DNA of 64,000 nt from Criblamydia sequanensis CRIB-18 (GCF_000750955.1 NZ_CCEJ010000005.1:62001-126000); one strand, 5' to 3'. Positions 46,783 to 54,708 are shown, counted from the stretch's first letter. Program-made: numbers and translations. Notes: generated by a model not told the origin, from the letters alone.

Positions 46783-48319
46783 GCCGTATGCCGTCTCCTA
46801 TCCGGATCTCTCTTTTAGCTTTTTTCCCCTCTAGTTTTTCAAGGAAACGAGGGTGGATCCCTTGAGGCTTATTTCCGGGTCTAAGAATAGCAATATTTTC
46901 CCCTTCTTTAAAAAGGCTTCCCTGAGCGATATTTTGAATCGCTTGAATGCCTCTTTTTGCAAAACGTCTTAGCTCTTCTTCAGAAGGATGAATGCTTTTA
47001 TAGCCGCTCCCCTTCATTTTTTCAGCTTCCCTTATGGCTTGGACCATCGACTTCAATTCGATTGGATTTAAAGAAAAGGCATGGTCCGGACCTTTAAGGG
47101 TTTTATCCAAAGTAAAATGCTTCTCAATCACTTTTCCGCCAAGAGAAACGGCCATGACGGGCGCTAGAATCGGGTGTAAGCTATGATCAGAAAGCCCTGC
47201 ATCCACTTTAAAACGTTTTTTCAACCATGTAATCGCAGATAAATTCATGCTGTCGCTTGGAGCCGGGTAGGAAGCTGTGCATTGCAAAAGCGTCAGATGG
47301 CTTCCTTTATAAGAGAAAAATAAGCGAACCGCCCAGGCGATTTCTTCTTCTGTTGCAGCACCGGTTGATAGAATAAGCGGTTTATGCGATTCTGCAGCTA
47401 ATTGAATCAAATGGGGATGGCCTATCTCATAGGAAGCTATTTTATGCCGTTTGACAAAAGGGTCTATGGCTTTAAAATCTTCAATAGAAAAAGGGGTCGA
47501 CATCCATTCTATGTTCATGCTTTTTGCATAACCGGAAAGCGTCTCTATCATTTCATAAGGCATTGAAAGTTCATCAAATAGGTCTTGAATATCGGCAACG
47601 ACCCCCGACTTTGATAGGTATTTACTTTTTCCGGCATTTTCGACATAAGTTGTTTTTGATCTAAACGTTTGAAATTTAACAGCATTGGCACCAGACTCTC
47701 TTGCGGTTTCAATCATTTTTTTAGCGGTTTCAAGATTCTCTTTTGAAGAGCCGACCTTCCAGTTAGAACCAGCTTCTGCTATAATAAAGACAGGGTCTCC
47801 GTGAATTTTAGATAAGCGAAAAACAAATTGTCGCACCGGAACAATTTCACTTGTATCTTCAATAAATTTATTTTTTTCTTCTAATTCTTCATAGCCTGCT
47901 TTTAAAAAGGCTTTTGCGGACCTTAAATTTTCTTTTTTAACCTCAGCTACAATCTCATTAAAGCCTGTATTTTGTATCCAAGGGATAATCTCAACCAAAG
48001 CTCTTGTCCCAATGCCATACCCTCTAAATTTAGGGGCGATTACAATGGAAATTTCAATCGCTTTTGAATTCTTGGCTAATAGCCCCTCGCATCTTTTAAA
48101 AGAGATAAAACCTGCATATTCACCGTCGATAGAAATGAAAAGAGGAGGCAATTCAGGGAGGGTAAAGTACTCTTTAAATTCATTTTTAAAATCGGATTTT
48201 TCTTTCTTTTCCTGATGAAAAGACATTCTGAGAGCTTCATCATCATTTCTTAAGAGAAAAACGGCATCCCGATGCTCCTCAATCGGTCTTACAATTTCAA
48301 AATGAACCTTTTTATCCAT
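46769..48319 (-). CDS. fused GNAT acetyltransferase and NeuB-type sialic/pseudaminic/legionaminic acid synthase
   Basis: I chose the ATG at 48319: it overlaps the preceding stop as TAATG and has AAGGAAA upstream, giving 516 aa; the longer frame would start inside the neighbour. Residues about 8-155 are a GNAT domain with the acetyl-CoA loop RGYGIGT (99-105), like PseH. Residues about 172-440 are a NeuB barrel with FIIAEAGSNW, AVKFQTF, WMSTPFS, KIASYEIGHP and ILSTGAA. Residues about 455-516 are a SAF domain. NeuB enzymes condense phosphoenolpyruvate with a hexose to a nine-carbon acid sugar. Joining the N-acetyltransferase and the synthase in one chain is unusual. Confidence 0.92.
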   Translation of the reverse strand: MDKKVHFEIVRPIEEHRDAVFLLRNDDEALRMSFHQEKKEKSDFKNEFKEYFTLPELPPLFISIDGEYAGFISFKRCEGLLAKNSKAIEISIVIAPKFRGYGIGTRALVEIIPWIQNTGFNEIVAEVKKENLRSAKAFLKAGYEELEEKNKFIEDTSEIVPVRQFVFRLSKIHGDPVFIIAEAGSNWKVGSSKENLETAKKMIETARESGANAVKFQTFRSKTTYVENAGKSKYLSKSGVVADIQDLFDELSMPYEMIETLSGYAKSMNIEWMSTPFSIEDFKAIDPFVKRHKIASYEIGHPHLIQLAAESHKPLILSTGAATEEEIAWAVRLFFSYKGSHLTLLQCTASYPAPSDSMNLSAITWLKKRFKVDAGLSDHSLHPILAPVMAVSLGGKVIEKHFTLDKTLKGPDHAFSLNPIELKSMVQAIREAEKMKGSGYKSIHPSEEELRRFAKRGIQAIQNIAQGSLFKEGENIAILRPGNKPQGIHPRFLEKLEGKKAKREIRIGDGIRHGDF

Positions 48320-49059
48320 TAACCGATTTCCTTTTGCCGGATGTGTTGATTGATAAGCAGCCAATCAGGATTTGCGGCGAGCAAATAAATGATATCTTCC
48401 AGTCGAAAATGAGGCTTCACCGGATAAAGCGCTTCAATAATTTTCGTGACAAGACGAAGGTCTTCTTTAGTATCTACTGTTAAACGAAGATAAGAATAGT
48501 CAACGGGGTTAATAACATTTTTAATCGTAAATTCGCTTGGGTGTCTAAGCATGCCAAGAGTAACATGCTCTTTCTCTTCAATAGATGCGCCAAGGCTTGA
48601 CTTTTCAAGAGCTTCAAAAGAAAAAACCTCAACATCAAGCCCCCTTGGAAAAGACCTCGTCAAAGTATTTGAGATAAAATCAAAGGGAGGATTGACATTT
48701 AAAAAAAGAGAGACAATTTTATCGACAATCTCAGGATCAATTAAGGGACAGTCGGATGTGATTCTCACAATAACATCTACACCAAAGGCTCTAGCCGCTT
48801 TTAAATAGCGATCCAAAACATTTTCCTCGCTTCCGATAAAATAGGGAATTTTCTCGGCTTTACAAAAGTCGACAATCGCCCTATCCTTTGGATTTTCAGT
48901 GGTTGCTATAATGATTTGGGATAAAGTTTTAGCTTCCTTTAATCTTGAAACAACATAGAAAAGAAGAGGGTTATCCAAAATAGGAAGCATTACTTTTTGA
49001 GGAAGTCTTGTCGAACCCATACGCGCTTGAACAATAGCTGCGACTTTTTGTTTTTCCAT
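48319..49059 (-). CDS. SpsF/NeuA-like cytidylyltransferase family protein
   Basis: AAIVQARMGSTRLPQKVML is the nucleotide-binding start of SpsF-type sugar nucleotidyltransferases. VRITSDCPLIDPEIVD holds the metal Asp, and RGLDVEVFSFEAL and LRLTVDTKEDL are typical later blocks. The likely reaction is CMP activation of the nine-carbon acid made by the next gene. I prefer the ATG at 49059 (246 aa), which has GGA upstream, over a GTG eight codons earlier that lacks a site. It is the first gene of the cluster and is translationally coupled to the synthase through TAATG. SpsF proteins can also lack shown activity, so the donor nucleotide is an inference. Confidence 0.88.
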   Translation of the reverse strand: MEKQKVAAIVQARMGSTRLPQKVMLPILDNPLLFYVVSRLKEAKTLSQIIIATTENPKDRAIVDFCKAEKIPYFIGSEENVLDRYLKAARAFGVDVIVRITSDCPLIDPEIVDKIVSLFLNVNPPFDFISNTLTRSFPRGLDVEVFSFEALEKSSLGASIEEKEHVTLGMLRHPSEFTIKNVINPVDYSYLRLTVDTKEDLRLVTKIIEALYPVKPHFRLEDIIYLLAANPDWLLINQHIRQKEIG

Positions 49060-49161
49060 TTTTAATCCAAGTGAGTGTAACACGGGAAGGCAAGCTTTCC
49101 AAAACTTTTAGAAAAACACAGGAATGAGAGCAAAATCAAGAAAAAAATTTTTTGAAAAAAA

Positions 49162-49262
49162 TGCCTTGCAGCAAAGGCACTAGCCAGGGGGGCTTTTACC
49201 AAATCGCTTTAATCAAACGATGTTTTCCGTTTGCATAAAGCAATAAAAACTGCTGCAAGGCA
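49162..49262 (-). ncRNA. candidate structured RNA or complex terminator after the Lys-rich gene
   Basis: TGCCTTGCAGCA (49162-49173) and TGCTGCAAGGCA (49251-49262) are a perfect 12-bp inverted repeat. Inside it are nested pairs: GCTTTA/TAAAGC and CAAACG/CGTTTG near 49206-49241. Read on the minus strand the outer stem is followed by seven T. It begins 5 bases after the stop of the 82-aa gene, so it could be an unusually large terminator or a 3'-UTR small RNA. Confidence 0.45.
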
Positions 49263-49267
49263 AGTGT

Positions 49268-49516
49268 TTAAGAGGGGATAACCATTGTCTTTTTAGGTCT
49301 TGGTTTTCCAAGCTCAGCCATTGTTTTACGCTTCCACCCTTCGGCAGTTAACAAGCGTCCCTTTTTAGCTTCATCTTTAGATTTAGGCTTTTCTGACTTC
49401 GTTATCGTTTTTGAAGCAGCACTTTTCTTAATGACTTTTTGGGCAGCTGACGGTTTTTTAGATTCTTTTGAATCGGATAAACCGGAAGATTTGCTCATTT
49501 GCTTTTTTACAGCCAT
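49268..49516 (-). CDS. small Lys-rich basic protein, nucleoid-protein-like
   Basis: The 82-aa product is about one quarter lysine, with Ser/Ala/Pro between (KKSAASKTITKSEKPKSK), like the tail of histone H1-type proteins. A less simple C-terminal block (GRLLTAEGWKRKTMAELGK) may be the conserved part. Chlamydiae pack their chromosome with Lys-rich HctA and HctB, and in C. trachomatis hctB lies, as I recall, next to pepA, which is two genes away here. I do not see the HctB AAKK repeat, so identity with HctB is not claimed. GGAGGAGAGG precedes the ATG. The structured element follows directly. Confidence 0.72.
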   Translation of the reverse strand: MAVKKQMSKSSGLSDSKESKKPSAAQKVIKKSAASKTITKSEKPKSKDEAKKGRLLTAEGWKRKTMAELGKPRPKKTMVIPS

Positions 49517-49663
49517 TCTTCCTCTCCTCCTTGAGTTTTTAGAAGCTTCCTAAGAAGAAACTTCACCTTTTACTTTTCTTTAAGCAAAGAATGTGCCAAT
49601 AATAAGTATTCATCTATTTTTTTTAAATAACTTAGTTTGTTTGCTTTATATAAATAATTTTTT

Positions 49664-50731
49664 ATGAAGAGAATTATACTCCATATCGACATGGATGCCT
49701 TTTTTGCTAGCATCGAAATTGCGGAAAATCCTCACTTAAAAGGACTTCCGATAATCGTCGGAGGAAACCCCGATAGGAGGGGGGTGGTTTCTACCTGTTC
49801 GTATGAAGCGAGAGTTTACGGAGTGCACTCGGCGATGCCTCTTCATGAGGCAAAAAAATTATGTCCCAAGGCCATTTTTATCACCGGAAATTATTCCCTT
49901 TATAAGAATTACTCCGAAAAAATTATGAAAATCTTAACAAAAGTATGCCCTATCGTTGAAATAGTTAGCATTGATGAAGCTTATCTTGATTTTACAAATT
50001 TTGTGGATGAGGAGCATATCCTGGAAATAGGCCAAGAGATAAAGAATCAGATTTTTTACAAAACGGGGCTCACTTCCTCTATCGGGATTGGCTCTTGCAA
50101 ACTGATTTCAAAAATGGCTTCTTCTTTCCAAAAGCCAAATGGCCTTTTACAAATTAAATCAGGCCTGGAAGTGGAGTTTCTAAAACCCCTTGATATCGGG
50201 AAGCTTCCGGGCGTTGGTACAAAAACAGAAGAGCATCTTAGGAAGAAAGGTTTTTTTAAAATTTCAGATTTGCAGGAAGCTTCTCTTGAAAAGTTGATCG
50301 ATTTAATGGGAGTTTCGAGAGGTTACTACCTTCATAAGGCTTGCTTGGGACGCGATCCAAGGGTCGTTGAAGGGGAAAAAAGGTCTCCTAAATCTATTGG
50401 CAAAGAAGAGACTTTCGATAAAGACATCGCCGATATTTTGCTTCTCCAAGAGGTCCTTGAGAATCAGCTTAAAGCTATTTTTGAAAAAGCAAAAGAAAGG
50501 AAATTACGTTTTAAAGGGTTTTCTATAAAAATCAGACACCCTGATTTTAAAACATTTACAAAGTCATATACGTTTAAAAATTTCACTCAGAACTATCATG
50601 AGTTAAGAAAAGCTGTATTTTCTCTTTTTGAGTCGTTTTATTCCGGCTCCCCCCCGCTTCGTCTTTTAGGAGTAAGCCTTGAAAACTTAAGCGACGGTTA
50701 TTGGCAGCCTACTTTTTGGGACGATCTTTAG
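49664..50731 (+). CDS. dinB: DNA polymerase IV (Y-family translesion polymerase)
   Basis: This error-prone polymerase bypasses damaged bases. The first catalytic block HIDMDAFFASIE (metal D9) and the second, SIDEAYLDF (D107-E108 region), are intact. The SCSYEAR-type finger motif (here TCSYEARVYGV) follows, as do the thumb helix-hairpin-helix (LPGVGTKTEEHLRK) and a little-finger domain. The length of 355 aa is normal. The final QPTFWDDL may act as a clamp-binding tail. No ribosome-binding site is clear, and no LexA-type box was recognised. The 3' end overlaps pepA by 23 bases in convergent orientation. I do not recall dinB at this place in C. trachomatis. Confidence 0.95.
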   Translation: MKRIILHIDMDAFFASIEIAENPHLKGLPIIVGGNPDRRGVVSTCSYEARVYGVHSAMPLHEAKKLCPKAIFITGNYSLYKNYSEKIMKILTKVCPIVEIVSIDEAYLDFTNFVDEEHILEIGQEIKNQIFYKTGLTSSIGIGSCKLISKMASSFQKPNGLLQIKSGLEVEFLKPLDIGKLPGVGTKTEEHLRKKGFFKISDLQEASLEKLIDLMGVSRGYYLHKACLGRDPRVVEGEKRSPKSIGKEETFDKDIADILLLQEVLENQLKAIFEKAKERKLRFKGFSIKIRHPDFKTFTKSYTFKNFTQNYHELRKAVFSLFESFYSGSPPLRLLGVSLENLSDGYWQPTFWDDL

Positions 50732-52211
50732 GTTTCGCTTGCAAAAGCTTAAGGTATTCAATAAGAAGCCTGACCCCTACCCCTGTAGCGCCTTTTGTGC
50801 AATATTTCCCCGGTTTCGGCAGAAAAGCGGTTCCTGCTATATCAAGATGCGCCCAAGGAGTATCTTGAACAAACTCTTTCAAAAATAAAGCCGCTGTAAT
50901 AGAGCTTCCGAGCCTGCCTCCGGAATTGCTTATATCGGCGATGTCCGATTTTAAAAGTTCCCGCCATTCCGGATAAATGGGAAGGGGCCAAACACGCTCA
51001 AAGGTATTTTCTCCGGCTTTTATAAGAGCTTTTGAAAGGGTCTCATCATTAGACATCATCCCTGAAACTTCATGTCCAAAAGTAACGAGGATAGCCCCTG
51101 TTAATGTGGCAAGGTCAATAAGACGGGTAATCGGGTATTTCTTTTTCACATAAGAGATAGCATCTGCAAGGATAAGGCGGCCTTCCGCATCCGTATTGGT
51201 TATTTCTACCGTTTTCTCTGAAAAACTTTTATAAACATCGCCCGGCTTATAGCTTAAGGAATCAATAGCATTTTCAGCGGTTGGTATGGCCGCAATTAAA
51301 TTTACTTTTAATTTTAAATCCTTAGCCGCAATTAATGCGCCTAAAACTGCCGCGGCGCCGGACATATCCGCTTTTTGGGTTTCTATCGATCCTGAAGGCT
51401 TTAAATTAAGCCCGCCTGTATCAAAGGTGACTCCTTTGCCAACAAGAGCTATCAAATCCTTGGATTTAGGATCCCCGATATATTCCCCTAAGATAAGCTT
51501 TGGCTCTTCCTTAGCGCCTCTTCCAACAGCAAGTAAAAGCCCCATTTTTTCTTTCTCAAGCTCTTTTTTGTCAAGAACTGAAACCCGTAAATTCCCTTTT
51601 GAAAAAGATTTAGCTGTTTTGGCAAGGTAAGAGGGCGTGACTAAATCCGCATTTCCATTAGCAAGATCTCTTGCTAAAAAGACCGATTTAATCACGACTA
51701 TGATTTCTTCTACCGATTTTTTAGAAACGCCAAAATCTAGAAGAGTCAAACGGTATTCCTTTGCAGTCTCTTCCTTTTTCAAAGAAAATTGGTAAGAGGA
51801 AAGCAAAAAACCTTCTAAAAAAGCTTCTAGAAGCTTTTCTCTTCTAATTTCCTTCAAATGGAAATTGGGAACAAGAACCTGAAACCACTTTTTTGAAGCT
51901 AAGAATCTTTCCAAACTTCCGAAAACTCGACGAATCGTCTCAAGAGAGACCTTTTCAATCTCACCTAAGCCTAAAAGAAGAACTCTCTCAAAAGGCCCCT
52001 TCATCGGGTAAAAGAAAGAAATCTCGCTTTCTTTTGCTTGAAAATCCCCTAAGCTTGCAAGGTGGTCTATCTCCTTAAACGAAAAATCTGAAAATAAGGG
52101 AACCGCTTTTTTCTGAACGATAGCAAAAGGGAGAATGAGAACCCCTTTATAGGATTTATTTTTTACAAAATCCGAAAGAGCGATGTGAGGTTCTCTTCTA
52201 AGAAAATTCAT
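50709..52211 (-). CDS. pepA: leucyl aminopeptidase (M17)
   Basis: This cytoplasmic metallo-exopeptidase recycles peptides. The M17 metal and active-site blocks are present: VGKGVTFDTGGLNLKPSG, KADMSGAAAVLGAL and NTDAEGRLILADA, followed by ATLTGA. At 500 aa it has the normal length, with an N-terminal macro-like domain of about 170 residues. It follows ssb by 23 bases in the order chaperone-ssb-pepA, the same as C. trachomatis CT043-CT045 as I recall it. TAGGTAGC lies upstream of the ATG. PepA can double as a DNA-binding protein in other bacteria; nothing here tests that. Confidence 0.96.
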   Translation of the reverse strand: MNFLRREPHIALSDFVKNKSYKGVLILPFAIVQKKAVPLFSDFSFKEIDHLASLGDFQAKESEISFFYPMKGPFERVLLLGLGEIEKVSLETIRRVFGSLERFLASKKWFQVLVPNFHLKEIRREKLLEAFLEGFLLSSYQFSLKKEETAKEYRLTLLDFGVSKKSVEEIIVVIKSVFLARDLANGNADLVTPSYLAKTAKSFSKGNLRVSVLDKKELEKEKMGLLLAVGRGAKEEPKLILGEYIGDPKSKDLIALVGKGVTFDTGGLNLKPSGSIETQKADMSGAAAVLGALIAAKDLKLKVNLIAAIPTAENAIDSLSYKPGDVYKSFSEKTVEITNTDAEGRLILADAISYVKKKYPITRLIDLATLTGAILVTFGHEVSGMMSNDETLSKALIKAGENTFERVWPLPIYPEWRELLKSDIADISNSGGRLGSSITAALFLKEFVQDTPWAHLDIAGTAFLPKPGKYCTKGATGVGVRLLIEYLKLLQAKPKDRPKK

Positions 52212-52234
52212 CTTTGCTACCTATAAAAAATTAA

Positions 52235-52705
52235 TTAAAAGGGCATCGGTTCATCGTCATCAAAACTTTCTGCGCGGCTGCCGCTTGCAATTTGATGGGT
52301 ATAAGGGTTCTCTGAAGAGGAGGAGTACTTACCGGCAGCCGGCACTTGAGCTGCAGCGCTTCTTCTCTCTTCTCCGCCTTCTTCATTATTTCTATCGCTA
52401 AAGGGCGGGAAATGGATGCTTTTAGCTGTAGCTTCATAAGAAACTTGTTTTTCCCCGTTCTTATCGGTATACATCTCAAGCTTGCTCATTTCAGCAATTA
52501 TGTAAATACCGCTTCCCTTTTTAAAGTGCGCGAGCATTTTATCATAAGCATCTCCCCAAATGGTAATTCTCCACCAAATGGTTTCTTCTTGGCCGCCTTT
52601 ACGAGATTTTGAAGCCACACGCAAGGTCCATACTTTTTGTCCTTTGGTTGTGTAACGCATCTCAGGGTCTGCTCCAAGATGGCCCATAATATGCAGAATA
52701 ATCAT
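52235..52705 (-). CDS. ssb: single-stranded DNA-binding protein
   Basis: An OB-fold of about 105 residues (MIILHIMGHLGADPEMRYTT, then WWRITIWG and IIAEMSKLEMYTDKNG) binds single-stranded DNA during replication and repair. It ends in the acidic tip DDDEPMPF, through which SSB recruits repair and replication proteins. The linker between (residues 106-145) is Ser/Ala/Glu-rich. The length of 156 aa is normal. AAGGAG precedes the ATG. It lies between the type III chaperone gene and pepA and probably shares a transcript with pepA. Confidence 0.96.
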   Translation of the reverse strand: MIILHIMGHLGADPEMRYTTKGQKVWTLRVASKSRKGGQEETIWWRITIWGDAYDKMLAHFKKGSGIYIIAEMSKLEMYTDKNGEKQVSYEATAKSIHFPPFSDRNNEEGGEERRSAAAQVPAAGKYSSSSENPYTHQIASGSRAESFDDDEPMPF

Positions 52706-52839
52706 ATAAGACTCCTTAAGCCTAAAAAACTTAAATCTGATTAAAAAAAAATATCCCGAGCTTTTAAACCTTGAGTTTTAAGGCTAAGGGAAGGATTAGC
52801 ATAGCATGAAAATATGAGATAAAGAAAGGAGAAAAAAAT

Positions 52840-52874
52840 AAAGGCTGCAACAAACTAAATTAGTAGCAGCCTTT
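52840..52874 (-). terminator. terminator of the chaperone gene
   Basis: AAAGGCTGC and GCAGCCTTT pair over 9 bp around a 17-base loop. On the minus strand the stem is followed by ATTTTTTT. It separates the chaperone gene from ssb. Confidence 0.8.
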
Positions 52875-52900
52875 TTAATTTCTAGGAGGCTTAGTTTTTC

Positions 52901-53428
52901 TTAGATTTTGATATAACCTTCGCCAGGTTTACCGGACATTCCGGGTCTTGGAGTTCCAACACCGGTTCCAGTACTTGGCTGACCGCTGCCCCGAGTATCC
53001 GATGGCTCTCTTCCTTCTGAAATGTCGCGGCAAATTTTACGCCATTTTTCAACAGTTTCAACAAATAAAGGAGCAAACGCACGAAGAGCTGCAGAAACTG
53101 CTTGCTCCATGTCAATTGTGCAGTGAAGAAGAATTAACTCTTCTTTAACAGCAACACCGCAACCGCCGCCGGCCATTTGGCCGCCAAGCATGGAACCTTC
53201 GAGGAGTTTTTCATAAAGCTTAAGCCTTGTCTTATCATCTCTTGGAAGACCATCTAAGAGTGGTGAGTAAAGATAAAGTCTCTTAGAATTTGGCTCATAA
53301 GTTATATGTAGCGAAAACTCATCGTCAATTCCAAGAATACAGGTGTTGTTTTCATCAAACTCCAAACCTTCAAGGCCCAGCTCTTTGCCGAACTCTTTCA
53401 AGTTGTCTTTGGCGTTTTCAAAAGACAT
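52901..53428 (-). CDS. CesT/SycE-type type III secretion chaperone (Slc1/CT043-like)
   Basis: Class I chaperones bind effectors in the cytoplasm and hand them to the secretion ATPase. Residues 1-145 have the family features: an N-terminal helix (NAKDNLKEFGKELGLEGLEF), a beta strand set (CILGIDDEFSLHITYE, RLYLYSPLLDGLP), and a long helix (MEQAVSAALRAFAPLFVETVEKW). The protein is acidic, as usual. Residues 146-175 are a Gly/Pro/Thr-rich tail, which plain chaperones lack. Its place upstream of ssb-pepA matches C. trachomatis CT043 (Slc1, chaperone of the early effector Tarp) as I recall it. GGAGG precedes the ATG; a terminator follows. Clients in this window are not proven. Confidence 0.88.
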   Translation of the reverse strand: MSFENAKDNLKEFGKELGLEGLEFDENNTCILGIDDEFSLHITYEPNSKRLYLYSPLLDGLPRDDKTRLKLYEKLLEGSMLGGQMAGGGCGVAVKEELILLHCTIDMEQAVSAALRAFAPLFVETVEKWRKICRDISEGREPSDTRGSGQPSTGTGVGTPRPGMSGKPGEGYIKI

Positions 53429-53570
53429 ATTAGTTGCCTCCTAACCTACAGTTCTAAGCCCGCCCTTAATATTAGAAGCGAGCTAACTTTGTTTTTTTCT
53501 TTAGATTTATTATGTACCGAAGGCTTATTAAAATGCACTATCTGCTTTTAACTTGCTATCGTTTTATAAA

Positions 53571-53705
53571 AATTGCCGTCCGTTTCTGAAAAACCTAAAA
53601 AATGAAGCAAGCGAAAAGCCTTTCGTCAAGCAAACATTTTTCAACACGAAGATAGCTTTAAGCAACTTCAAATTGAGTTAATCAATAACTAACGGACGGG
53701 CAATT
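53571..53705 (-). ncRNA. candidate structured RNA with 14-bp closing stem
   Basis: AATTGCCGTCCGTT (53571-53584) pairs with AACGGACGGGCAATT (53691-53705) with one bulged G. The 106-base interior has further hairpins such as CGAAA/TTTCG near 53608-53622 and GCTT/AAGC near 53655. On the minus strand the closing stem runs into AATTTTTAT, like an RNA ending in a terminator. It matches none of 4.5S, 6S, tmRNA or RNase P as far as I can see. Confidence 0.4.
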
Positions 53706-53732
53706 AATTAATAAACCCGGTTTTTTGTATTA

Positions 53733-53752
53733 AGTGTTATCTTATTAACACT
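53733..53752. promoter_or_regulatory. AGTGTTA/TAACACT hairpin
   Basis: A perfect 7-bp dyad with a 6-base loop lies 100 bases beyond the stop of the SWIM-protein gene. It lacks a T-run on the minus strand and may be an operator or chance. Confidence 0.3.
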
Positions 53753-53855
53753 ATTATAACTTTTTGGTGTAAAGGAAGCAAACCAAAGAAAAAAAATTAA
53801 TAAAAATGAAAAAATAATTTACAAATATTTCATAGTCAATAATTTAAACTTTTGC

Positions 53856-54569
53856 TTAACTTCTAAGAACAGCAAGGATATGCTCACACCCTTCTTTTCC
53901 ACACGTACATCCTACAGGGTGCCCAAGGTAAACACTGTAGCGCTCATCAGTATCAAGTTTATTTATCACCACATAGAGCTTTTCGCCTGTCTGGCGTATT
54001 TCCCACTGTTCGAATACAAGCTCCTCATCCGGGACTACTTCCTCATCATGGATCTCGGATTCATTTTTAATTTCACCTTCGAGGGTTAAACCCTTTTGAA
54101 TCGCTTTGGCTATCTGGCAATGGGGACAATTACAGTGCGGTTCCGCTTGATGAAGCTCTGCAAGTTGCGCTTCTGGCGCCAAAACTTTAACCACCATTTG
54201 GATTTTATTTAAAATTTCCTGGGGCAAATCGGGGGCATCGGCAAGTTCGGGATTATGTTGAAGGGCCGTGCCAAGCGTTTCCATGCTCGATTGAGAGAGT
54301 TGCAGACTTGGGTCAAGCATTGAAAAGGCAAGAGGTGAAGAAGAAGGAGCTTTTCGTTCCAGCTTGGAAGGCACTTGCAATTCCAGGTATTTTTGATGTG
54401 CTTCAAAGATCGAAAGAAGCGTTTCTTCGCTAAGATTTGGGATTCTTACAACGCTTTGGTCTAAGAGAATCACTAAAAGTTCGGATTGTTCTACTTTAAG
54501 GGAGCGGACTTCCTTCCAACTTGTGGAAATGTAAGGAGGTATGCTTAAGACTTTTTCATTAATTTTCAT
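53856..54569 (-). CDS. SWIM-type zinc-binding protein, chlamydial CT016-like by position
   Basis: I chose the ATG at 54569 because TTGGAGGG lies just upstream; the longer frame starts inside a region without a site. The product is 237 aa. The C-terminus has C221-T-C223-x4-C228-E-H230, which fits the SWIM zinc motif CxCxnCxH. A second cluster C146-x-C148-x2-C151 (HCNCPHCQ) could bind another zinc. The N-terminal 65 residues contain beta strands (SELLVILLDQSVVRIPN). SWIM domains bind DNA or proteins. It is divergent from the PIN-PhoH gene across a region with a CIRCE operator. The neighbourhood matches CT016-CT015 of C. trachomatis as I recall it. Confidence 0.8.
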   Translation of the reverse strand: MKINEKVLSIPPYISTSWKEVRSLKVEQSELLVILLDQSVVRIPNLSEETLLSIFEAHQKYLELQVPSKLERKAPSSSPLAFSMLDPSLQLSQSSMETLGTALQHNPELADAPDLPQEILNKIQMVVKVLAPEAQLAELHQAEPHCNCPHCQIAKAIQKGLTLEGEIKNESEIHDEEVVPDEELVFEQWEIRQTGEKLYVVINKLDTDERYSVYLGHPVGCTCGKEGCEHILAVLRS

Positions 54570-54654
54570 GATTTTCCCTCCAAATAGGCGTTCTGACAAA
54601 GGAAGAATAATAGCCTATTGTAAAGTTTTTGGATAAAATCTCTTCTATCCCTAA

Positions 54655-54682
54655 TTTACCAGATTTTTTATTTTATTATAAC
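54655..54682 (+). promoter_or_regulatory. candidate sigma70-type promoter for the PIN-PhoH gene
   Basis: TTTACC (54655-54660), 16 bases, then TATAAC (54677-54682). The start site would fall near 54689, which puts the CIRCE element just downstream in the 5'-UTR, as in groE and dnaK operons. Confidence 0.5.
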
Positions 54683-54708
54683 AGGCAAGACTAAGAGTGT
54701 CAATTTAT

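Larger units (their letters stand above)
53429..53855. other. 427-bp intergenic region with long-range inverted repeat
   Basis: No credible gene or tRNA is seen. The right part is AT-rich and includes the AGTGTTA/TAACACT hairpin (53733-53752). The left part holds the chaperone promoter. The middle holds the element listed at 53571-53705. Confidence 0.6.

Noticed and set aside
49162-49262. Identity as 4.5S SRP RNA, 6S RNA or tmRNA
   Set aside because: The conserved SRP loop, 6S bubble and tmRNA acceptor end are not present; only an unassigned structured element is supported.
49268-49516. Calling the 82-aa Lys-rich protein HctB
   Set aside because: It lacks the Ala/Lys pentapeptide repeats of HctB; position alone is not enough.
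50709-50731. 23-base convergent overlap of dinB and pepA as a frameshift or assembly fault
   Set aside because: Both C-termini look complete and of normal length, so simple overlap is enough.
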